Shown here piece by piece: positions 31,963 to 42,140 of a DNA stretch of 64,000 bases. A model generated the notes under the pieces. The model made no database searches and was not told where the DNA came from. It saw only the letters and a list, made by a program, of their open reading frames with translations. The stretch's first letter is position 1. Every line of letters starts with the position of its first letter. This DNA comes from Pseudomonas monteilii NBRC 103158 = DSM 14164. Its GTDB lineage: Bacteria; Pseudomonadota; Gammaproteobacteria; Pseudomonadales; Pseudomonadaceae. A program made the translations under genes and the position numbers. The stretch is from NCBI RefSeq assembly GCF_000730605.1, contig NZ_BBIS01000019.1, positions 62,001-126,000 on the forward strand, written 5' to 3'.

Positions 31963-32261
31963 GGTCGGGCCTGGGCAGCTGGGTAATGGGTACATTCCAT
32001 GACCTTACTGCGCCCGTTATGGCGACTGCCAAGGCCATGCCTGGCAGCGGTCTACTTTGATAGAAGTCGGGAAAGCCGCATAAATCAAGTGATTGACTGA
32101 CGGAATTTGCATTTGCCTTTAGCCCGGTACTCCGGTTTGCCACTTGCGCTCACCCCGTCAAGCCGTTCAGGTAACCGCGCGCCTAAACCCAGACGCTCGC
32201 ACTTCGTTTAAAGGAGGCTCATGCCCCAAGGCATTGCCTCTTACATTCGCGGAGAACCCAG

Positions 32262-32723
32262 ATGTTTCGCCCGGCCCTAGCCTTTTTCGCCCTGACCCTG
32301 TCCAGCCTCGCATGGTCCGCCGAGCCCTGTTCGGTAGACATTCACAGTACTGACCAGATGACCTACGACCTGAAAACGATCACCGTACCGCAGACCTGCC
32401 AACGCTTTACCGTTAACTTGCTGCACACCGGCACACTGCCCAGGTACATCATGGGCCACAACTGGGTGCTGGCCAAAAAGGACGACATCAAAGGCGTGAC
32501 CACCGATGGCGCTGCGGCAGGTGAGGCCGATAACTACCTCCAGCCGGGCGACAAGCGCGTGCTCGCCCATACCCGACTGATCGGGGGTGGCGAAAAAGAT
32601 TCGGTCACTTTCGACACCGGCATGCTGCAGGCAGGCCAGGCGTACGCGTTTTTCTGCTCCTACCCTTTCCACTCCACCATGATGAAGGGCACCCTCACAT
32701 TCGGTACCTCGTCAGGCAGCTGA
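32262..32723 (+). CDS. azu: Azurin
   Basis: This is a periplasmic type-1 blue copper protein of 153 residues with a signal peptide ending SLAWSA. Copper ligands are visible: His in MGHNWVL, and Cys, His and Met in FFCSYPFHSTMMKGTL. The disulfide cysteines (CSVDI and PQTCQRF) are also present. Azurin accepts electrons from cytochrome c and passes them to nitrite reductase or peroxidase. GGAG precedes the ATG. It lies beside the pyoverdine locus but has no known part in it. Confidence 0.9.
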   Translation: MFRPALAFFALTLSSLAWSAEPCSVDIHSTDQMTYDLKTITVPQTCQRFTVNLLHTGTLPRYIMGHNWVLAKKDDIKGVTTDGAAAGEADNYLQPGDKRVLAHTRLIGGGEKDSVTFDTGMLQAGQAYAFFCSYPFHSTMMKGTLTFGTSSGS

Positions 32724-32760
32724 CGCTATCGGAAAGTGGGCCGCACAGCCGAACGTGCGC

Positions 32761-33261
32761 TCAGGCCTCGGCCCACTCGCGCATACGCAGCCGGCAATGC
32801 TTCATGGCGTTGACGATGTGCTTCTCCACCATGGCCTTGGACAGGCCCAGACGCGCGGCAATCTCCCCATGTGACAGGCCTTCGAGCTTGCGCAGCAAGA
32901 AGCACGCCCGGCAGGTTTCGCTCAGCTCCGCCACTGCACGCTGCAGCAACTCCAGGCGCTCTTCCTGGCGACAGGCGCCGTGCACGGGGGCGACGAAGAA
33001 TCGCTCATCGGTTTCCAGAACCTCCAGAGGCTCGGCGCGACGAAGCTGGTTGCGCCGATGACCATCGGTGACCAGGTTCAGGGCGGTGCGATAAAGGAAA
33101 GCGCGCGGATGGGAGATCTGCGTGTCATCACACCGCTCGAGTACCCGCAGATACGCCTCCTGCGCGATATCTTCGGCAGCATGGCGGCTACCCAGACGCG
33201 AACGAAGGAACCCGACCAGTTCACGGTAGTAATGCTCGAGCAGTACACCCGAAGACGGCAT
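32761..33261 (-). CDS. fpvI: ECF sigma factor of the iron-starvation type (FpvI-like)
   Basis: This 166-residue ECF sigma factor has region 2 (RHAAEDIAQEAYLRVLE, then HPRAFLYRTALNLVTDGHRR) and region 4 (LEGLSHGEIAARLGLSKAMVEKHIVNAMKHCR). I chose the ATG at 33261 (MPSSGVLLEHYYREL). A Fur-box-like sequence lies about 75 bp upstream, as expected for an iron-starvation sigma factor. Its place next to pvdR and near fpvA fits FpvI, which drives fpvA transcription. No FpvR anti-sigma gene lies beside it, unlike P. aeruginosa. Confidence 0.75.
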   Translation of the reverse strand: MPSSGVLLEHYYRELVGFLRSRLGSRHAAEDIAQEAYLRVLERCDDTQISHPRAFLYRTALNLVTDGHRRNQLRRAEPLEVLETDERFFVAPVHGACRQEERLELLQRAVAELSETCRACFLLRKLEGLSHGEIAARLGLSKAMVEKHIVNAMKHCRLRMREWAEA

Positions 33262-33333
33262 CGAAGCGCTTTCCCTGTTGTCCGATGATGGTAGAAGACC
33301 GCTGCAGGCCAACTAATGGCACCGCGAGCGCAT

Positions 33334-33357
33334 AAAATATAATAATTCTCATCAAGC
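33334..33357. promoter_or_regulatory. Fur box
   Basis: The stretch around AATATAATAATTCTCATCAA resembles the Fur 19-mer built on GATAAT repeats, with the frequent AATTCTCAT core. It lies in the AT-rich region between fpvI and pvdR. Fur-Fe would block the sigma-factor gene in iron-replete cells. Confidence 0.6.
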
Positions 33358-33403
33358 TTAAAGACGTTGTTACATTTCCACGCCCGCAACGCGCGCTCCC
33401 CGC

Positions 33404-33427
33404 TAAATCCGCCCTGATCGCTTTCGT
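33404..33427 (+). promoter_or_regulatory. PvdS iron-starvation box upstream of pvdR
   Basis: TAAAT (33404-33408), 16 bases, CGT (33425-33427). This is the exact PvdS box and lies 65 bp before the pvdR start. Confidence 0.85.
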
Positions 33428-33491
33428 TTAATCGGCAGCCTCCCTAGCTGATCCTTGGTGACAGCGGCCCTCTCATGGTCGGAAATCCTGC

Positions 33492-34673
33492 ATGATCCCT
33501 CAACGCCTTACCCGTCGTGCCGTAACGCTCGCGCTGTGCCTGATCCCCGTGGCCGCATTCGCCACCTGGCAACTGTTGCCCGGCGAGGCCGAGCAGCGGC
33601 CGTTCGTCAGCGTCAGCCGTGGCAACATCGAATCCAGTGTCACCGCGCTGGGCACCCTGCAGCCCCGTCAGTACGTCGACGTGGGCGCACAGGCCTCCGG
33701 GCAGATCCGCACGTTGCACGTAGAAGTCGGTGACACCGTCGAGCAGGGGCAGTTGCTGGTGGAAATCGACCCTGCCACGCAACAGGCCCAGCTGGATGCC
33801 GAGCGCTATGCCATCCAGACCCTGAAAGCGCAGGTCAAGGAGCAGCGTGCCGAGCATGTCCTGGCCGAACAACAGTTGCGTCGCCAGCAGCGGATGGCCA
33901 GCGACGGCGCCACGCGTGAAGAGGATGTGCAGACCGCCCAGGCCAAGGTGCTGACTACCCAGGCGCGCATCGACATGTATGAGGCGCAGATTCTCCAGGC
34001 GCAGGCTACGCTGCGCAGCGCGCAGGCTCAGTTGGGCTACACCCGCATCTACGCCCCGATCGGCGGTACCGTGGTGGCTGTCGATGCACGAGAAGGGCAA
34101 ACCCTGAACGCGCAGCAGCGCACCCCGCTGATTCTGCGGATCGCCAAGCTGTCGCCGATGACGGTATGGGCCGAGGTCTCGGAAGCCGACATCGGCCAGG
34201 TCAAGACCGGCATGCAAGCCTACTTCACCACCCTGGGCAGCGGCGGCAGGCGCTGGACCAGCACTGTCAGGCAGATTCTGCCGATCCCGCCCAAACCGCT
34301 GGATCAGCTCAGCCAGGGCGGCGGCAGCCCGGTTGCCGCCGGTACGGCAAGCGGCAGCGGGACCGGCCGCGTGGTGCTCTACACCGTGCTGCTGGATGTC
34401 GACAACGATGACAACGCGCTGATGGCCGACATGACTGCCCAAGTGTTCTTCGTCGCCGGGTCTGCCAAGGATGTGTTGACCGTGCCCATCGCGGCGCTTC
34501 AGGGACGGGGCCAGGGCGAGGGGCTGCAGACTGCCCATGTGCTGACCGGCAAAGGCGACGTACAGACGCGCCAGGTACGTACCGGGCTCAGTGACCGCCT
34601 GCGCGTGCAGATACTCGACGGGCTTGCGGAAGGTGACAAACTGCTGATCGGCCCTGTTGGCGGTGAGGGTTGA
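33492..34673 (+). CDS. pvdR: Pyoverdine efflux periplasmic adaptor PvdR
   Basis: This 393-residue MacA-like membrane-fusion protein has an N-terminal membrane anchor, a lipoyl/HlyD domain (residues about 45-75 and 175-210), a long coiled coil (about 90-170) and a beta-barrel domain. With PvdT and OpmQ it forms the tripartite pump that exports or recycles pyoverdine. It is the first gene of an operon headed by a PvdS box, with pvdT starting two bases after its stop codon. Confidence 0.92.
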   Translation: MIPQRLTRRAVTLALCLIPVAAFATWQLLPGEAEQRPFVSVSRGNIESSVTALGTLQPRQYVDVGAQASGQIRTLHVEVGDTVEQGQLLVEIDPATQQAQLDAERYAIQTLKAQVKEQRAEHVLAEQQLRRQQRMASDGATREEDVQTAQAKVLTTQARIDMYEAQILQAQATLRSAQAQLGYTRIYAPIGGTVVAVDAREGQTLNAQQRTPLILRIAKLSPMTVWAEVSEADIGQVKTGMQAYFTTLGSGGRRWTSTVRQILPIPPKPLDQLSQGGGSPVAAGTASGSGTGRVVLYTVLLDVDNDDNALMADMTAQVFFVAGSAKDVLTVPIAALQGRGQGEGLQTAHVLTGKGDVQTRQVRTGLSDRLRVQILDGLAEGDKLLIGPVGGEG

Positions 34674-34674
34674 C

Positions 34675-36642
34675 ATGAGCACTCCGCTGATAGAGCTGGT
34701 CGGCATCCGCAAATCCTACGGGGGCGGCGACAGCCCCCAGGTCGATGTGTTGCGCGGCATCGACCTGAAAGTCCATGCCGGAGAGTTCATCGCCATCGTC
34801 GGCACCTCGGGCTCTGGCAAGTCGACCCTGATGAACATCCTGGGTTGCCTCGACCGCCCAAGCGCCGGGCAGTATCGCTTCGCCGGCCAGGATGTTGCCG
34901 GCCTGAGCAATGACGAACTGGCCTGGTTGCGCCGCGAAGCGTTCGGGTTCGTGTTTCAGGGCTATCACCTGATCCCCTCCGCCTCGGCGCAGGAAAACGT
35001 GGAGATGCCGGCGATATACGCCGGAACCACGGCGGCCCCGCGCGCCGAACGGGCCAAGGCCCTGCTGCAACGCCTGGGCCTGGGCGAGCGCACCGGCAAT
35101 CGCCCGCGCCAGCTTTCAGGCGGCCAGCAACAACGGGTGTCCATCGCCCGGGCATTGATGAACGGCGGCCACATCATCCTGGCGGATGAGCCCACCGGTG
35201 CGCTGGACAGCCACAGTGGCACCGAGGTCATGCGCCTGCTGGATGAACTGGCCGAGCAAGGCCATGTGGTGATCCTGATCACCCACGACCGCGATGTGGC
35301 CGCCCGGGCCCAGCGCATCATCGAGATCCGCGACGGCGAAGTGATCAGTGACAGCGGCGCCGACCAGGCGCCGCCACCGCGTCGCCCTGGTGCGCTGCAA
35401 GCCGTCGATCTGGCCGGGCGCCTGGTGCGTGCCGACAGCCAGGGCAGCCCCTGGCTGGGCGAAACCCGGGACGCCCTGCAGGCCGCCTGGCGGGTCATGT
35501 GGAGCAACCGCACACGCACCGCGCTGACCCTGCTGGGGATCATCATCGGCGTCGCGTCGGTGGTCGTCATGCTGGCAGTGGGTGAAGGCAGCAAGCGCCA
35601 GGTCATGGCCCAGATGGGCGCGTTCGGCTCGAACATCATCTTCATGAACGGTGCCCCTCCAACACCGCGCGCTCCGCCCGGCAACGTTCGCCTCAGCGAC
35701 GTGCAGGCGCTGGCCGAGCTACCGCAAGTGAAGTCCATCATGCCGGCCATGACAGTGGAAGCGCAGGTGCGCTTCGGCAATCGCGACCTGGAATCGACCA
35801 TCGGCGGCTATTCGCCTGTGTTCCCGACGCTGATGAGCTGGCCCGTCAGCGAAGGCAGCTTCTTTACCGACAACGACCTGGCCACGGCTGCGACCGTGGC
35901 GGTGATCGGCTCGGAGGTGCGCAAGAAGCTGTTCGTCGACGGCCAGGACCCGATCGGCCAGTACATCCTCATCGAGAACGTGCCCTTCCAGGTGATCGGC
36001 GTGCTCGCCAGCAAAGGTTCAAGTGGCGCCAACCAGCGAAACGACCTGCGCATCGCCGTGCCGTACTCAGCGATATCCATACGTCTTTCCGGCACGCAAC
36101 ACCCGGAATACGTGATCATCGGCGCCGCGGACAGTACCCAGGTGCATGACACCGAACGCGCGATACGCCAACTGATGCTGAGCCTGCACGGTGGCATCGA
36201 AGACTTCGAGATCGACAACAGCGCGGCGATGATCCAGGCCGAGGCGGCGACACGCAACGGGTTGTCCCTGATGCTTGGCGCCATTGCCGCCATTTCGCTG
36301 CTGGTCGGCGGGATCGGTGTGATGAACGTGATGCTCATGACCGTCCGCGAACGCACCCGCGAAATCGGCATCCGCATTGCCATTGGCGCCCGACAGCGCG
36401 ACATCCTGCGCCAGTTCCTGACTGAAGCCGTGGTGCTTTCGCTGACCGGCGGCCTGATCGGCGTCTGCCTGGCGTTGCTGATCGGCGTGGTACTCAGCCT
36501 GGCCAAGGTGGCCGTGGCGTTTTCTGCCCTGGCGATAGTGGGCGCCTTCGCCTGCTCGGTAGCCACGGGCGTCATCTTCGGTTTCATGCCCGCGCGCAAA
36601 GCCGCCGCCCTCGACCCTGTCGCCGCCCTGACCAGTGAATGA
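34675..36642 (+). CDS. pvdT: Pyoverdine efflux ABC transporter PvdT
   Basis: This 655-residue MacB-type transporter has an N-terminal ATPase and a C-terminal FtsX-like permease. Walker A is [11 protein letters not shown], the signature is LSGGQQQR and Walker B is HIILADEPT. Four membrane segments flank a large periplasmic domain (about residues 300-520). The start ATG at 34675 follows the pvdR stop by one base. It pairs with PvdR and OpmQ. Confidence 0.93.
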   Translation: MSTPLIELVGIRKSYGGGDSPQVDVLRGIDLKVHAGEFIAIVGTSGSGKSTLMNILGCLDRPSAGQYRFAGQDVAGLSNDELAWLRREAFGFVFQGYHLIPSASAQENVEMPAIYAGTTAAPRAERAKALLQRLGLGERTGNRPRQLSGGQQQRVSIARALMNGGHIILADEPTGALDSHSGTEVMRLLDELAEQGHVVILITHDRDVAARAQRIIEIRDGEVISDSGADQAPPPRRPGALQAVDLAGRLVRADSQGSPWLGETRDALQAAWRVMWSNRTRTALTLLGIIIGVASVVVMLAVGEGSKRQVMAQMGAFGSNIIFMNGAPPTPRAPPGNVRLSDVQALAELPQVKSIMPAMTVEAQVRFGNRDLESTIGGYSPVFPTLMSWPVSEGSFFTDNDLATAATVAVIGSEVRKKLFVDGQDPIGQYILIENVPFQVIGVLASKGSSGANQRNDLRIAVPYSAISIRLSGTQHPEYVIIGAADSTQVHDTERAIRQLMLSLHGGIEDFEIDNSAAMIQAEAATRNGLSLMLGAIAAISLLVGGIGVMNVMLMTVRERTREIGIRIAIGARQRDILRQFLTEAVVLSLTGGLIGVCLALLIGVVLSLAKVAVAFSALAIVGAFACSVATGVIFGFMPARKAAALDPVAALTSE

Positions 36643-38057
36643 CCATGACCAGAACCCCGTTTTTACTGCTACCGCTGCTGACCATCCTGGGTGCTTGCAG
36701 CCACACCCCTGCGCCATTGGACAGCGGTATCGCTGCACCTGCCAGCTGGCAAAGTCCGGCTGGCGGCACGGCGGCCTCCGCGCAATGGTGGACAACGTTC
36801 AATAGCGCTCAACTGAGCCAACTGATCGAGCAGGCGCGCCAGGGCAGCCATGACCTGCGCGCCGCCATGGCCAGGGTCAGGCAGGCACAGGCCGACCTGC
36901 GTATTGCCGGCGGCCCCCTGCTACCGCGCCTCGACGCCAGCGCCAACGCCTATCACCAGCGCTTGCTACGAGGCCAAGGGTACAGCGAGCAGGACACGTC
37001 GAACCGCGAGCGGACCTACCGCTACTTCAACACGGCCCTGACGACCAGCTACGAGCTGGACTTCTGGGGTAAAAATGCCGCTGCGCGTGACAGTGCCCGC
37101 CTTGGCCTGCAAGCCACTGCACGTGACCGTGACACGCTCGAACTGAGCCTGACGAGCAGCGTTGCCGATACCTACCTGAGCGCCCTCGCCGCTCGCGAGC
37201 AGGCACGCATCGCCGCGCTTAACCTGGAAAACGCCGACAAGGTCCTGAGCCTTGTGCGAACGCGATTCCAGGCCGGGTCGTCGACTGCCCTGGAACTGGC
37301 CCAGCAAGAGAGCCTTGTGGCCAACCAGCGACAACAGTTGCCGCTCTACCAACAAGAGGCCCGCGATGCGCAGATCACCCTGGCAACCCTGCTTGGCGTG
37401 CCGGTCCAGGCGCTGGAACTGGCCGATCAGCCTTTCGATCAACTGAGCGGCCCGAGCATTGCCGCCGGCATTCCCAGCCAACTGCTGACGCGCCGCCCGG
37501 ATATCGCTGGCGCAGAGGCGCGCCTGGCTGCGGCTCAGGCGGATGTCAGCGTTGCGCGGGCAGCACTGTTCCCCACGGTGAGCTTGACGGCCAGCCTGGC
37601 CACTGGCGACAGAAAAGCCATCGACCTGCTGCGCAATCCGGCGCTCAACCTCGGTGCCGGTCTGACGGCGCCCATTTTCAATAATGGCGCCTTGCGCGCC
37701 GAGCGTGATCGCGCCATCGCTCGCCAGGACGAGCTGCTCGAGGCCTATCGCAACGTGCTGATCACCAGTTTCGGCGAAGTCGAGAAGGCCTTGAACAGCG
37801 TCGACGGCCTGGACCGCCAGACACAGTGGCAGCATGAAGCGCTCACCCAAGCGCAACGCGCGTTCGATCTGGCCGAGAACCGCTACCGGGCCGGGGCCGA
37901 AGACCTGCTCAGCGTGCTGGAAGCGCAACGCAGCCTGTTTACAGCACAGGCCGAACGGGTACGGCTGCGCAAGGCACGTTTGCAGGCCAGTGTTGCGCTT
38001 TACAAGGCATTGGGCGGTGGCTGGACGGCATCGGACACACTGATGACAGCGAGGTAG
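36639..38057 (+). CDS. opmQ: Pyoverdine efflux outer-membrane channel OpmQ
   Basis: This 472-residue TolC-like outer-membrane factor of the NodT family has the lipobox LGAC near residue 20. Its two repeated halves of long helices are visible, with [20 protein letters not shown] in the middle. The start ATG overlaps the pvdT stop by four bases, which indicates translational coupling. It is the last gene of the pvdRT-opmQ operon and converges with pvdP. Confidence 0.92.
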   Translation: MTMTRTPFLLLPLLTILGACSHTPAPLDSGIAAPASWQSPAGGTAASAQWWTTFNSAQLSQLIEQARQGSHDLRAAMARVRQAQADLRIAGGPLLPRLDASANAYHQRLLRGQGYSEQDTSNRERTYRYFNTALTTSYELDFWGKNAAARDSARLGLQATARDRDTLELSLTSSVADTYLSALAAREQARIAALNLENADKVLSLVRTRFQAGSSTALELAQQESLVANQRQQLPLYQQEARDAQITLATLLGVPVQALELADQPFDQLSGPSIAAGIPSQLLTRRPDIAGAEARLAAAQADVSVARAALFPTVSLTASLATGDRKAIDLLRNPALNLGAGLTAPIFNNGALRAERDRAIARQDELLEAYRNVLITSFGEVEKALNSVDGLDRQTQWQHEALTQAQRAFDLAENRYRAGAEDLLSVLEAQRSLFTAQAERVRLRKARLQASVALYKALGGGWTASDTLMTAR

Positions 38058-38113
38058 GCAAGCCCCCCGACGGGAGCCCTACCTGCTGCAACACCGGCCA
38101 AAAATCGTCAACG

Positions 38114-39724
38114 CTACAAACCGTCACGTCGCGGGCCGGGTGCCAGATGGCGGGCATACCAAGGCCGCTGAGGCACCCTGTCGGCCAGGCGATCGCCGTC
38201 TTCTTCAGGGCTGAAAATGACCTGCAAGGCCAGCTTCATGGTCTCGATGTCCAGTTTCCCGGTGCCGCCGCCATTGCCCAGCCCCCAGGCACCGCAACCT
38301 TCACGCGAAGGCCCCAGCCAAGGCTCGGCCACACGCACCCAGCGCCCTGGCGCAAACCACGGAATGCCATCGATCATCTTCGGCTTCACTTCCCCCGGGT
38401 GCGCCTGCTGGTGGGCCAGGTACCAATCGTTCAGGCGGTCGTCGATCCAGCCATGAAAGGCCCAGAACACCGGGTTGACGTGGGAGGAAAACGGATCGCC
38501 GAGGAAGTCGTTCTCGGCGCGGAACCAGCGTTCGGAAAAATCGTAGTTGCGACGCCCGTAAGGCATCGGGTAATCCGAGTTCGGGTCACGCCCCAGGGAT
38601 GCCCAACGCATGTGCAGCCAATCGTGGATCCCCAATTCGATGCGTGAACCCAACTCTCCCAGACACAGGGTGCTGAGGTATTGCGGATCATGCAGCTGGG
38701 CCTCCCACAGTTGGAAGTTGGCGTGCAGCCCTTGGCTGCTCTTGACGTAGTACAGCCACTGGCTGAAGGCTTCATCGCCGGCCGCCTGCCAGTTGGGCGG
38801 GACGCTGTAGCCGTCGCGATTGTCGAGGTAATCGAAAAACGCCTGAACACCCTGCCCGATCGATGGACGAGCCGCAGGCAGGCTTGCCCAGGAACGCAGG
38901 TCCTGGACCTCGCGCACGCCATGCAGCATGTGCCGATGCATGAACAGAAAATCCTCGCCGGAGCCGTTGCGATGGCGATCATGCCCGCGTGCGTTGCGCT
39001 CCTTGCCCAATGGGCCGACCTGCCAACCCAGCGCACGCACCATCTGCCGCCGGGATTCATCGATGCGGTGCCAGCGATCGCGGCTGGCGTGCCAGAGCTG
39101 GTGATAGTAGCGACGCTGCGGTGAAATCAGGTCCTCGTGCAGGGCCGCCACGTATGGCAGCCGCTCACGCGCCAGAACGAACGGTCGGCGGACGGCGACA
39201 AAGCTCGCTTGCGCCCCGGAATGCCCCGCCTGCGTCCCTGCCAGGCGTAGGTGCCCACTCAGGGTTGCGCTGCCTCCACCCTCGCTCCAGTCGCCCCATA
39301 TTTCATCCAGCACGGCATCGCAATCATAGGCCTCGCCAGAACCCGCCATCATCTTCAGTTGCACCTTCGGCAGCCGGTCGGCAGCCAGCGGGCCGTATAC
39401 CTGCAAACCCTGACCGCCATAGGGCGCAGTACCCAGGTAGCCGCGCACGGCACGGGCACCCTGCCCTACGTCGAGCAGCAGCTGCTGCGGCCGGGCCAGC
39501 TCGGCCAGTGCCGGGTGATCGCTCGTCATGCGCCAGTCCCAGATCCCGACCAGGCGTTCACCTAACAGCGCATTGGGCAGGTCATCGACCGGCACCGCAG
39601 GCTCGTCACTGCTCAGCTCCGCTTCCTCGGCCCGCTGCCACGCCTGCCGTGCGTAATAGCCGGCAGGCAGTGCTACACCGGCGGCCACCAGGCCCGCCAG
39701 GATCTTACGACGTGACACTTTCAT
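38114..39724 (-). CDS. pvdP: Pyoverdine maturation tyrosinase PvdP
   Basis: This 536-residue periplasmic copper enzyme converts ferribactin to dihydropyoverdine by oxidising the D-Tyr/Dab-derived part of the chromophore. The Tat motif is SRRKILAG near residue 5. The C-terminal part carries the tyrosinase His clusters (LFMHRHMLHGVRE and GIHDWLHMRW, then VFWAFHGWID). Its own PvdS box lies 35 bp upstream. It is transcribed opposite to pvdM, whereas pvdP points the same way as pvdR in some other pseudomonads. Confidence 0.9.
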   Translation of the reverse strand: MKVSRRKILAGLVAAGVALPAGYYARQAWQRAEEAELSSDEPAVPVDDLPNALLGERLVGIWDWRMTSDHPALAELARPQQLLLDVGQGARAVRGYLGTAPYGGQGLQVYGPLAADRLPKVQLKMMAGSGEAYDCDAVLDEIWGDWSEGGGSATLSGHLRLAGTQAGHSGAQASFVAVRRPFVLARERLPYVAALHEDLISPQRRYYHQLWHASRDRWHRIDESRRQMVRALGWQVGPLGKERNARGHDRHRNGSGEDFLFMHRHMLHGVREVQDLRSWASLPAARPSIGQGVQAFFDYLDNRDGYSVPPNWQAAGDEAFSQWLYYVKSSQGLHANFQLWEAQLHDPQYLSTLCLGELGSRIELGIHDWLHMRWASLGRDPNSDYPMPYGRRNYDFSERWFRAENDFLGDPFSSHVNPVFWAFHGWIDDRLNDWYLAHQQAHPGEVKPKMIDGIPWFAPGRWVRVAEPWLGPSREGCGAWGLGNGGGTGKLDIETMKLALQVIFSPEEDGDRLADRVPQRPWYARHLAPGPRRDGL

Positions 39725-39758
39725 CCACTGTACTCATGACGTGACTCCTGCTGCGAAA

Positions 39759-39782
39759 ACGAATGGTTGAGGGAGCGATTTA
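39759..39782 (-). promoter_or_regulatory. PvdS iron-starvation box upstream of pvdP
   Basis: On the minus strand TAAAT (39782-39778), 16 bases, CGT (39761-39759). It lies 35 bp from the pvdP start. Confidence 0.85.
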
Positions 39783-39791
39783 GAGGGTTGC

Positions 39792-39815
39792 TAAATTCTC
39801 TTGGGCTCGGCTCGT
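39792..39815 (+). promoter_or_regulatory. PvdS iron-starvation box upstream of pvdM
   Basis: TAAAT (39792-39796), 16 bases, CGT (39813-39815). It lies 56 bp from the pvdM start and back to back with the pvdP box. Confidence 0.85.
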
Positions 39816-39870
39816 TTCACCCAGCAAGTTCGAACGGCATGGGGCCGTCGTGCAGGCGGTCGAGTACGCA

Positions 39871-41235
39871 ATGAAGAAACAGGCTTTTTTTTCACGCAGA
39901 TGGCCATGGGCTTTGGCAGTTCTGCTCTTGCTCCTGGTGGCCGCAGGCGCCTGGTGGTATTGGGTCTACCTTGCCAAACACTCCTACGGCCGGGAAATCG
40001 AACAGCGGGCCAACGCCCTGCAGGCGCGCATCCCGGCCCTGGATGCGCACCTTGACGTGCCGCTGAGCTATGGCACCGATGGCGAGGAAGCAAACCGTGA
40101 CGGCCCGACCCAGTTCGACCTGGTGAAAGCCGCCAAAGGCCGCCTGAGCGGCGCCTCGATCGCAATCTGGTCATGGCCGGAGTTCTGGAGTGGGCCCAAT
40201 TGGCCGCACCGCCCCACACCCGGGTTCGAGGCGGCGATGGCCAACGAACTGGAAGTTCGCTATCGGATCATCACCAGCATCGCCAAAGACTACCCTGCGC
40301 AGGCCGGCATCGCCTACACCCCTGCCGACTTCCGCCGGCTGGTCAGTGAAGGCAAGTTCGCCATCATCATCAGCCTGCTCAACGCCGCCCCCCTTGGCGA
40401 CGACATCGACAAGCTGGACCACTGGGCCGCACGCGGCATGCGGGTATTCGGGCCAGGCTACGTCGGCAACAACAGCTGGGTCGACTCGGCGCGCCCACTG
40501 CCCTTCCTGGGCGATTCGGTCGACCCGCTGGGCGGTCTTTCCGACATCGGTCGTCGCGCCATCACCCGGCTCAACGACCTTGGCGTGGTCATCGACGTCT
40601 CGCAGATGTCCAGCCAGGCCCTGACCCAGGTCACCCAGCTGAGCCGCGCACCGGTCATGGCCTCGCACACGGGGGTGCAAGGCATGATGGACATTCGCCG
40701 CAACCTCAGCGACGCGGACCTGGCACACATCAAGGCCACCGACGGGCTGGTCAACATCGTGGCCTACTCCCACTACCTCAAGCCGTTCTCGCGCCCGACC
40801 ATCGAAAAGATGAACGCGTTACGCGCCAAACACGGCCTGCCAGACGTACAGAACCAAACCCAGATGGGCACCACCACCGACCCGGTGTTCTCGATCTGGT
40901 CGGAGAAAAAGTTCGGTGAATACCTCACGCCGTTCTACGACATCCTCGGCGCCGAGCCCGAAGCGACCCTCGCCGACTACGTCGACTCGATCGACTACGC
41001 GGTGAAGAAGATCGGTATCGACCATGTCGGCATCAGTTCCGACTTCAACGACGGCGGCGGTGTGGTTGGCTGGGAAAATGTCAGCCAGAGCCGCAACGTC
41101 ACTGCCGAACTGATGCAGCGCGGCTACTCCGACGAAGACATCGCCAAGCTCTGGGGCGCCAACTTCCTGCGTGTGTGGGAAGCCGCCCAGAAGGCCGCCA
41201 GGCCGACCCCTCCTCCCGTTGCCCACTACCCGTAA
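39871..41235 (+). CDS. pvdM: Pyoverdine maturation protein PvdM (dipeptidase family)
   Basis: This 454-residue protein of the membrane (renal) dipeptidase family has one N-terminal membrane segment (about residues 10-30), so its body is periplasmic. Family segments DAHLDVPLSYG and VMASHTGVQGMMD are visible. PvdM is needed for chromophore maturation in the periplasm, apparently with PvdP. The ATG at 39871 is chosen because it precedes the membrane segment; the ribosome binding site is weak. It begins the pvdM-pvdO-ptaA operon. Confidence 0.9.
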   Translation: MKKQAFFSRRWPWALAVLLLLLVAAGAWWYWVYLAKHSYGREIEQRANALQARIPALDAHLDVPLSYGTDGEEANRDGPTQFDLVKAAKGRLSGASIAIWSWPEFWSGPNWPHRPTPGFEAAMANELEVRYRIITSIAKDYPAQAGIAYTPADFRRLVSEGKFAIIISLLNAAPLGDDIDKLDHWAARGMRVFGPGYVGNNSWVDSARPLPFLGDSVDPLGGLSDIGRRAITRLNDLGVVIDVSQMSSQALTQVTQLSRAPVMASHTGVQGMMDIRRNLSDADLAHIKATDGLVNIVAYSHYLKPFSRPTIEKMNALRAKHGLPDVQNQTQMGTTTDPVFSIWSEKKFGEYLTPFYDILGAEPEATLADYVDSIDYAVKKIGIDHVGISSDFNDGGGVVGWENVSQSRNVTAELMQRGYSDEDIAKLWGANFLRVWEAAQKAARPTPPPVAHYP

Positions 41236-41243
41236 GGAAACCC

Positions 41244-42119
41244 ATGAAACGGCTGACCTCACTGATTGCCCTCGGTTGTCTCTCACTGTCGCTCGAAGCC
41301 CTCGCTGCCGACCCTGCTGCACCGGGCAAGGTTTTCAAAGACTGCAAGGATTGCCCGGAAATGGTCGTGCTGCCTGCCGGCAGCTACGTGATGGGTACCC
41401 CCGATGACGAACTGGGCAAACAGGACGATGAAGGGCCGTTGCACACTGTGACATTCGCCAAGGCGTTCGCCATGAGTCGCTTCCATGTGACTGCCGGGCA
41501 ATGGCAGGCCTATGCCAAGGAAACCCACACGGTGCTGCCCGACGGCGACGACCGCCCGGGGCGGCTGTGCAAGAACGGCAAGCCCAGCTACCCGCAAGGC
41601 CCGACGCAGCCTGCGGTCTGCATGACCTGGGATGAGGCGCGCGGCTACATCGCCTGGCTCGCCAAGAAGACCGGCAAGCCCTACCGCATGGTCAGCGAGG
41701 CCGAACGCGAGTACGCCGGCCGCGCCGGCTCCACCGACCCCTTCCCGTTCCCCTTCGACCAGGAAGGGGAATATCAGATCAGCAAGCATGCCAACACCTA
41801 CGGGCCGCGCGATGGCTTCACCTACACGGCACCGGTCGGCAGCTTCCCTGCCAATGCATTCGGCATGTACGACATGCATGGCAACGTCTACGAGTGGGTC
41901 GAGGACTGCTGGCATACCGATTATGTCGGCGCGCCCACCGACGGCAGCGCCTGGACCACCGGTGCTACCTGCACACACCGGCAGATTCGCGGCAACGACT
42001 ACCTGGAACCGCCCATCTTCTCCCGCTCGGGCAACCGCAACGAGCGCGAACCCGACGTGCGCGGCGACTGGCTGGGCTTTCGGGTAGCCCGCGCCCTTCA
42101 GGACGGTGAACCCAACTGA
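41244..42119 (+). CDS. pvdO: Pyoverdine maturation protein PvdO (FGE-sulfatase family)
   Basis: This 291-residue exported protein has a signal peptide ending SLEALAA. It belongs to the formylglycine-generating-enzyme family (VLPAGSYVMGTPDDE, FGMYDMHGNVYEWVEDCW, WLGFRVAR). PvdO oxidises dihydropyoverdine to pyoverdine in the periplasm. The ATG at 41244 has AAGGAAAC upstream and lies eight bases after pvdM. Confidence 0.9.
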   Translation: MKRLTSLIALGCLSLSLEALAADPAAPGKVFKDCKDCPEMVVLPAGSYVMGTPDDELGKQDDEGPLHTVTFAKAFAMSRFHVTAGQWQAYAKETHTVLPDGDDRPGRLCKNGKPSYPQGPTQPAVCMTWDEARGYIAWLAKKTGKPYRMVSEAEREYAGRAGSTDPFPFPFDQEGEYQISKHANTYGPRDGFTYTAPVGSFPANAFGMYDMHGNVYEWVEDCWHTDYVGAPTDGSAWTTGATCTHRQIRGNDYLEPPIFSRSGNRNEREPDVRGDWLGFRVARALQDGEPN

Positions 42120-42140
42120 CAATCCACAGGGAGAGTGACC

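Noticed and set aside
32020-32150. Possible ANR/FNR box upstream of azurin
   Set aside because: TTGAT and ATCAA half sites occur but not with the N4 spacing of a real box.
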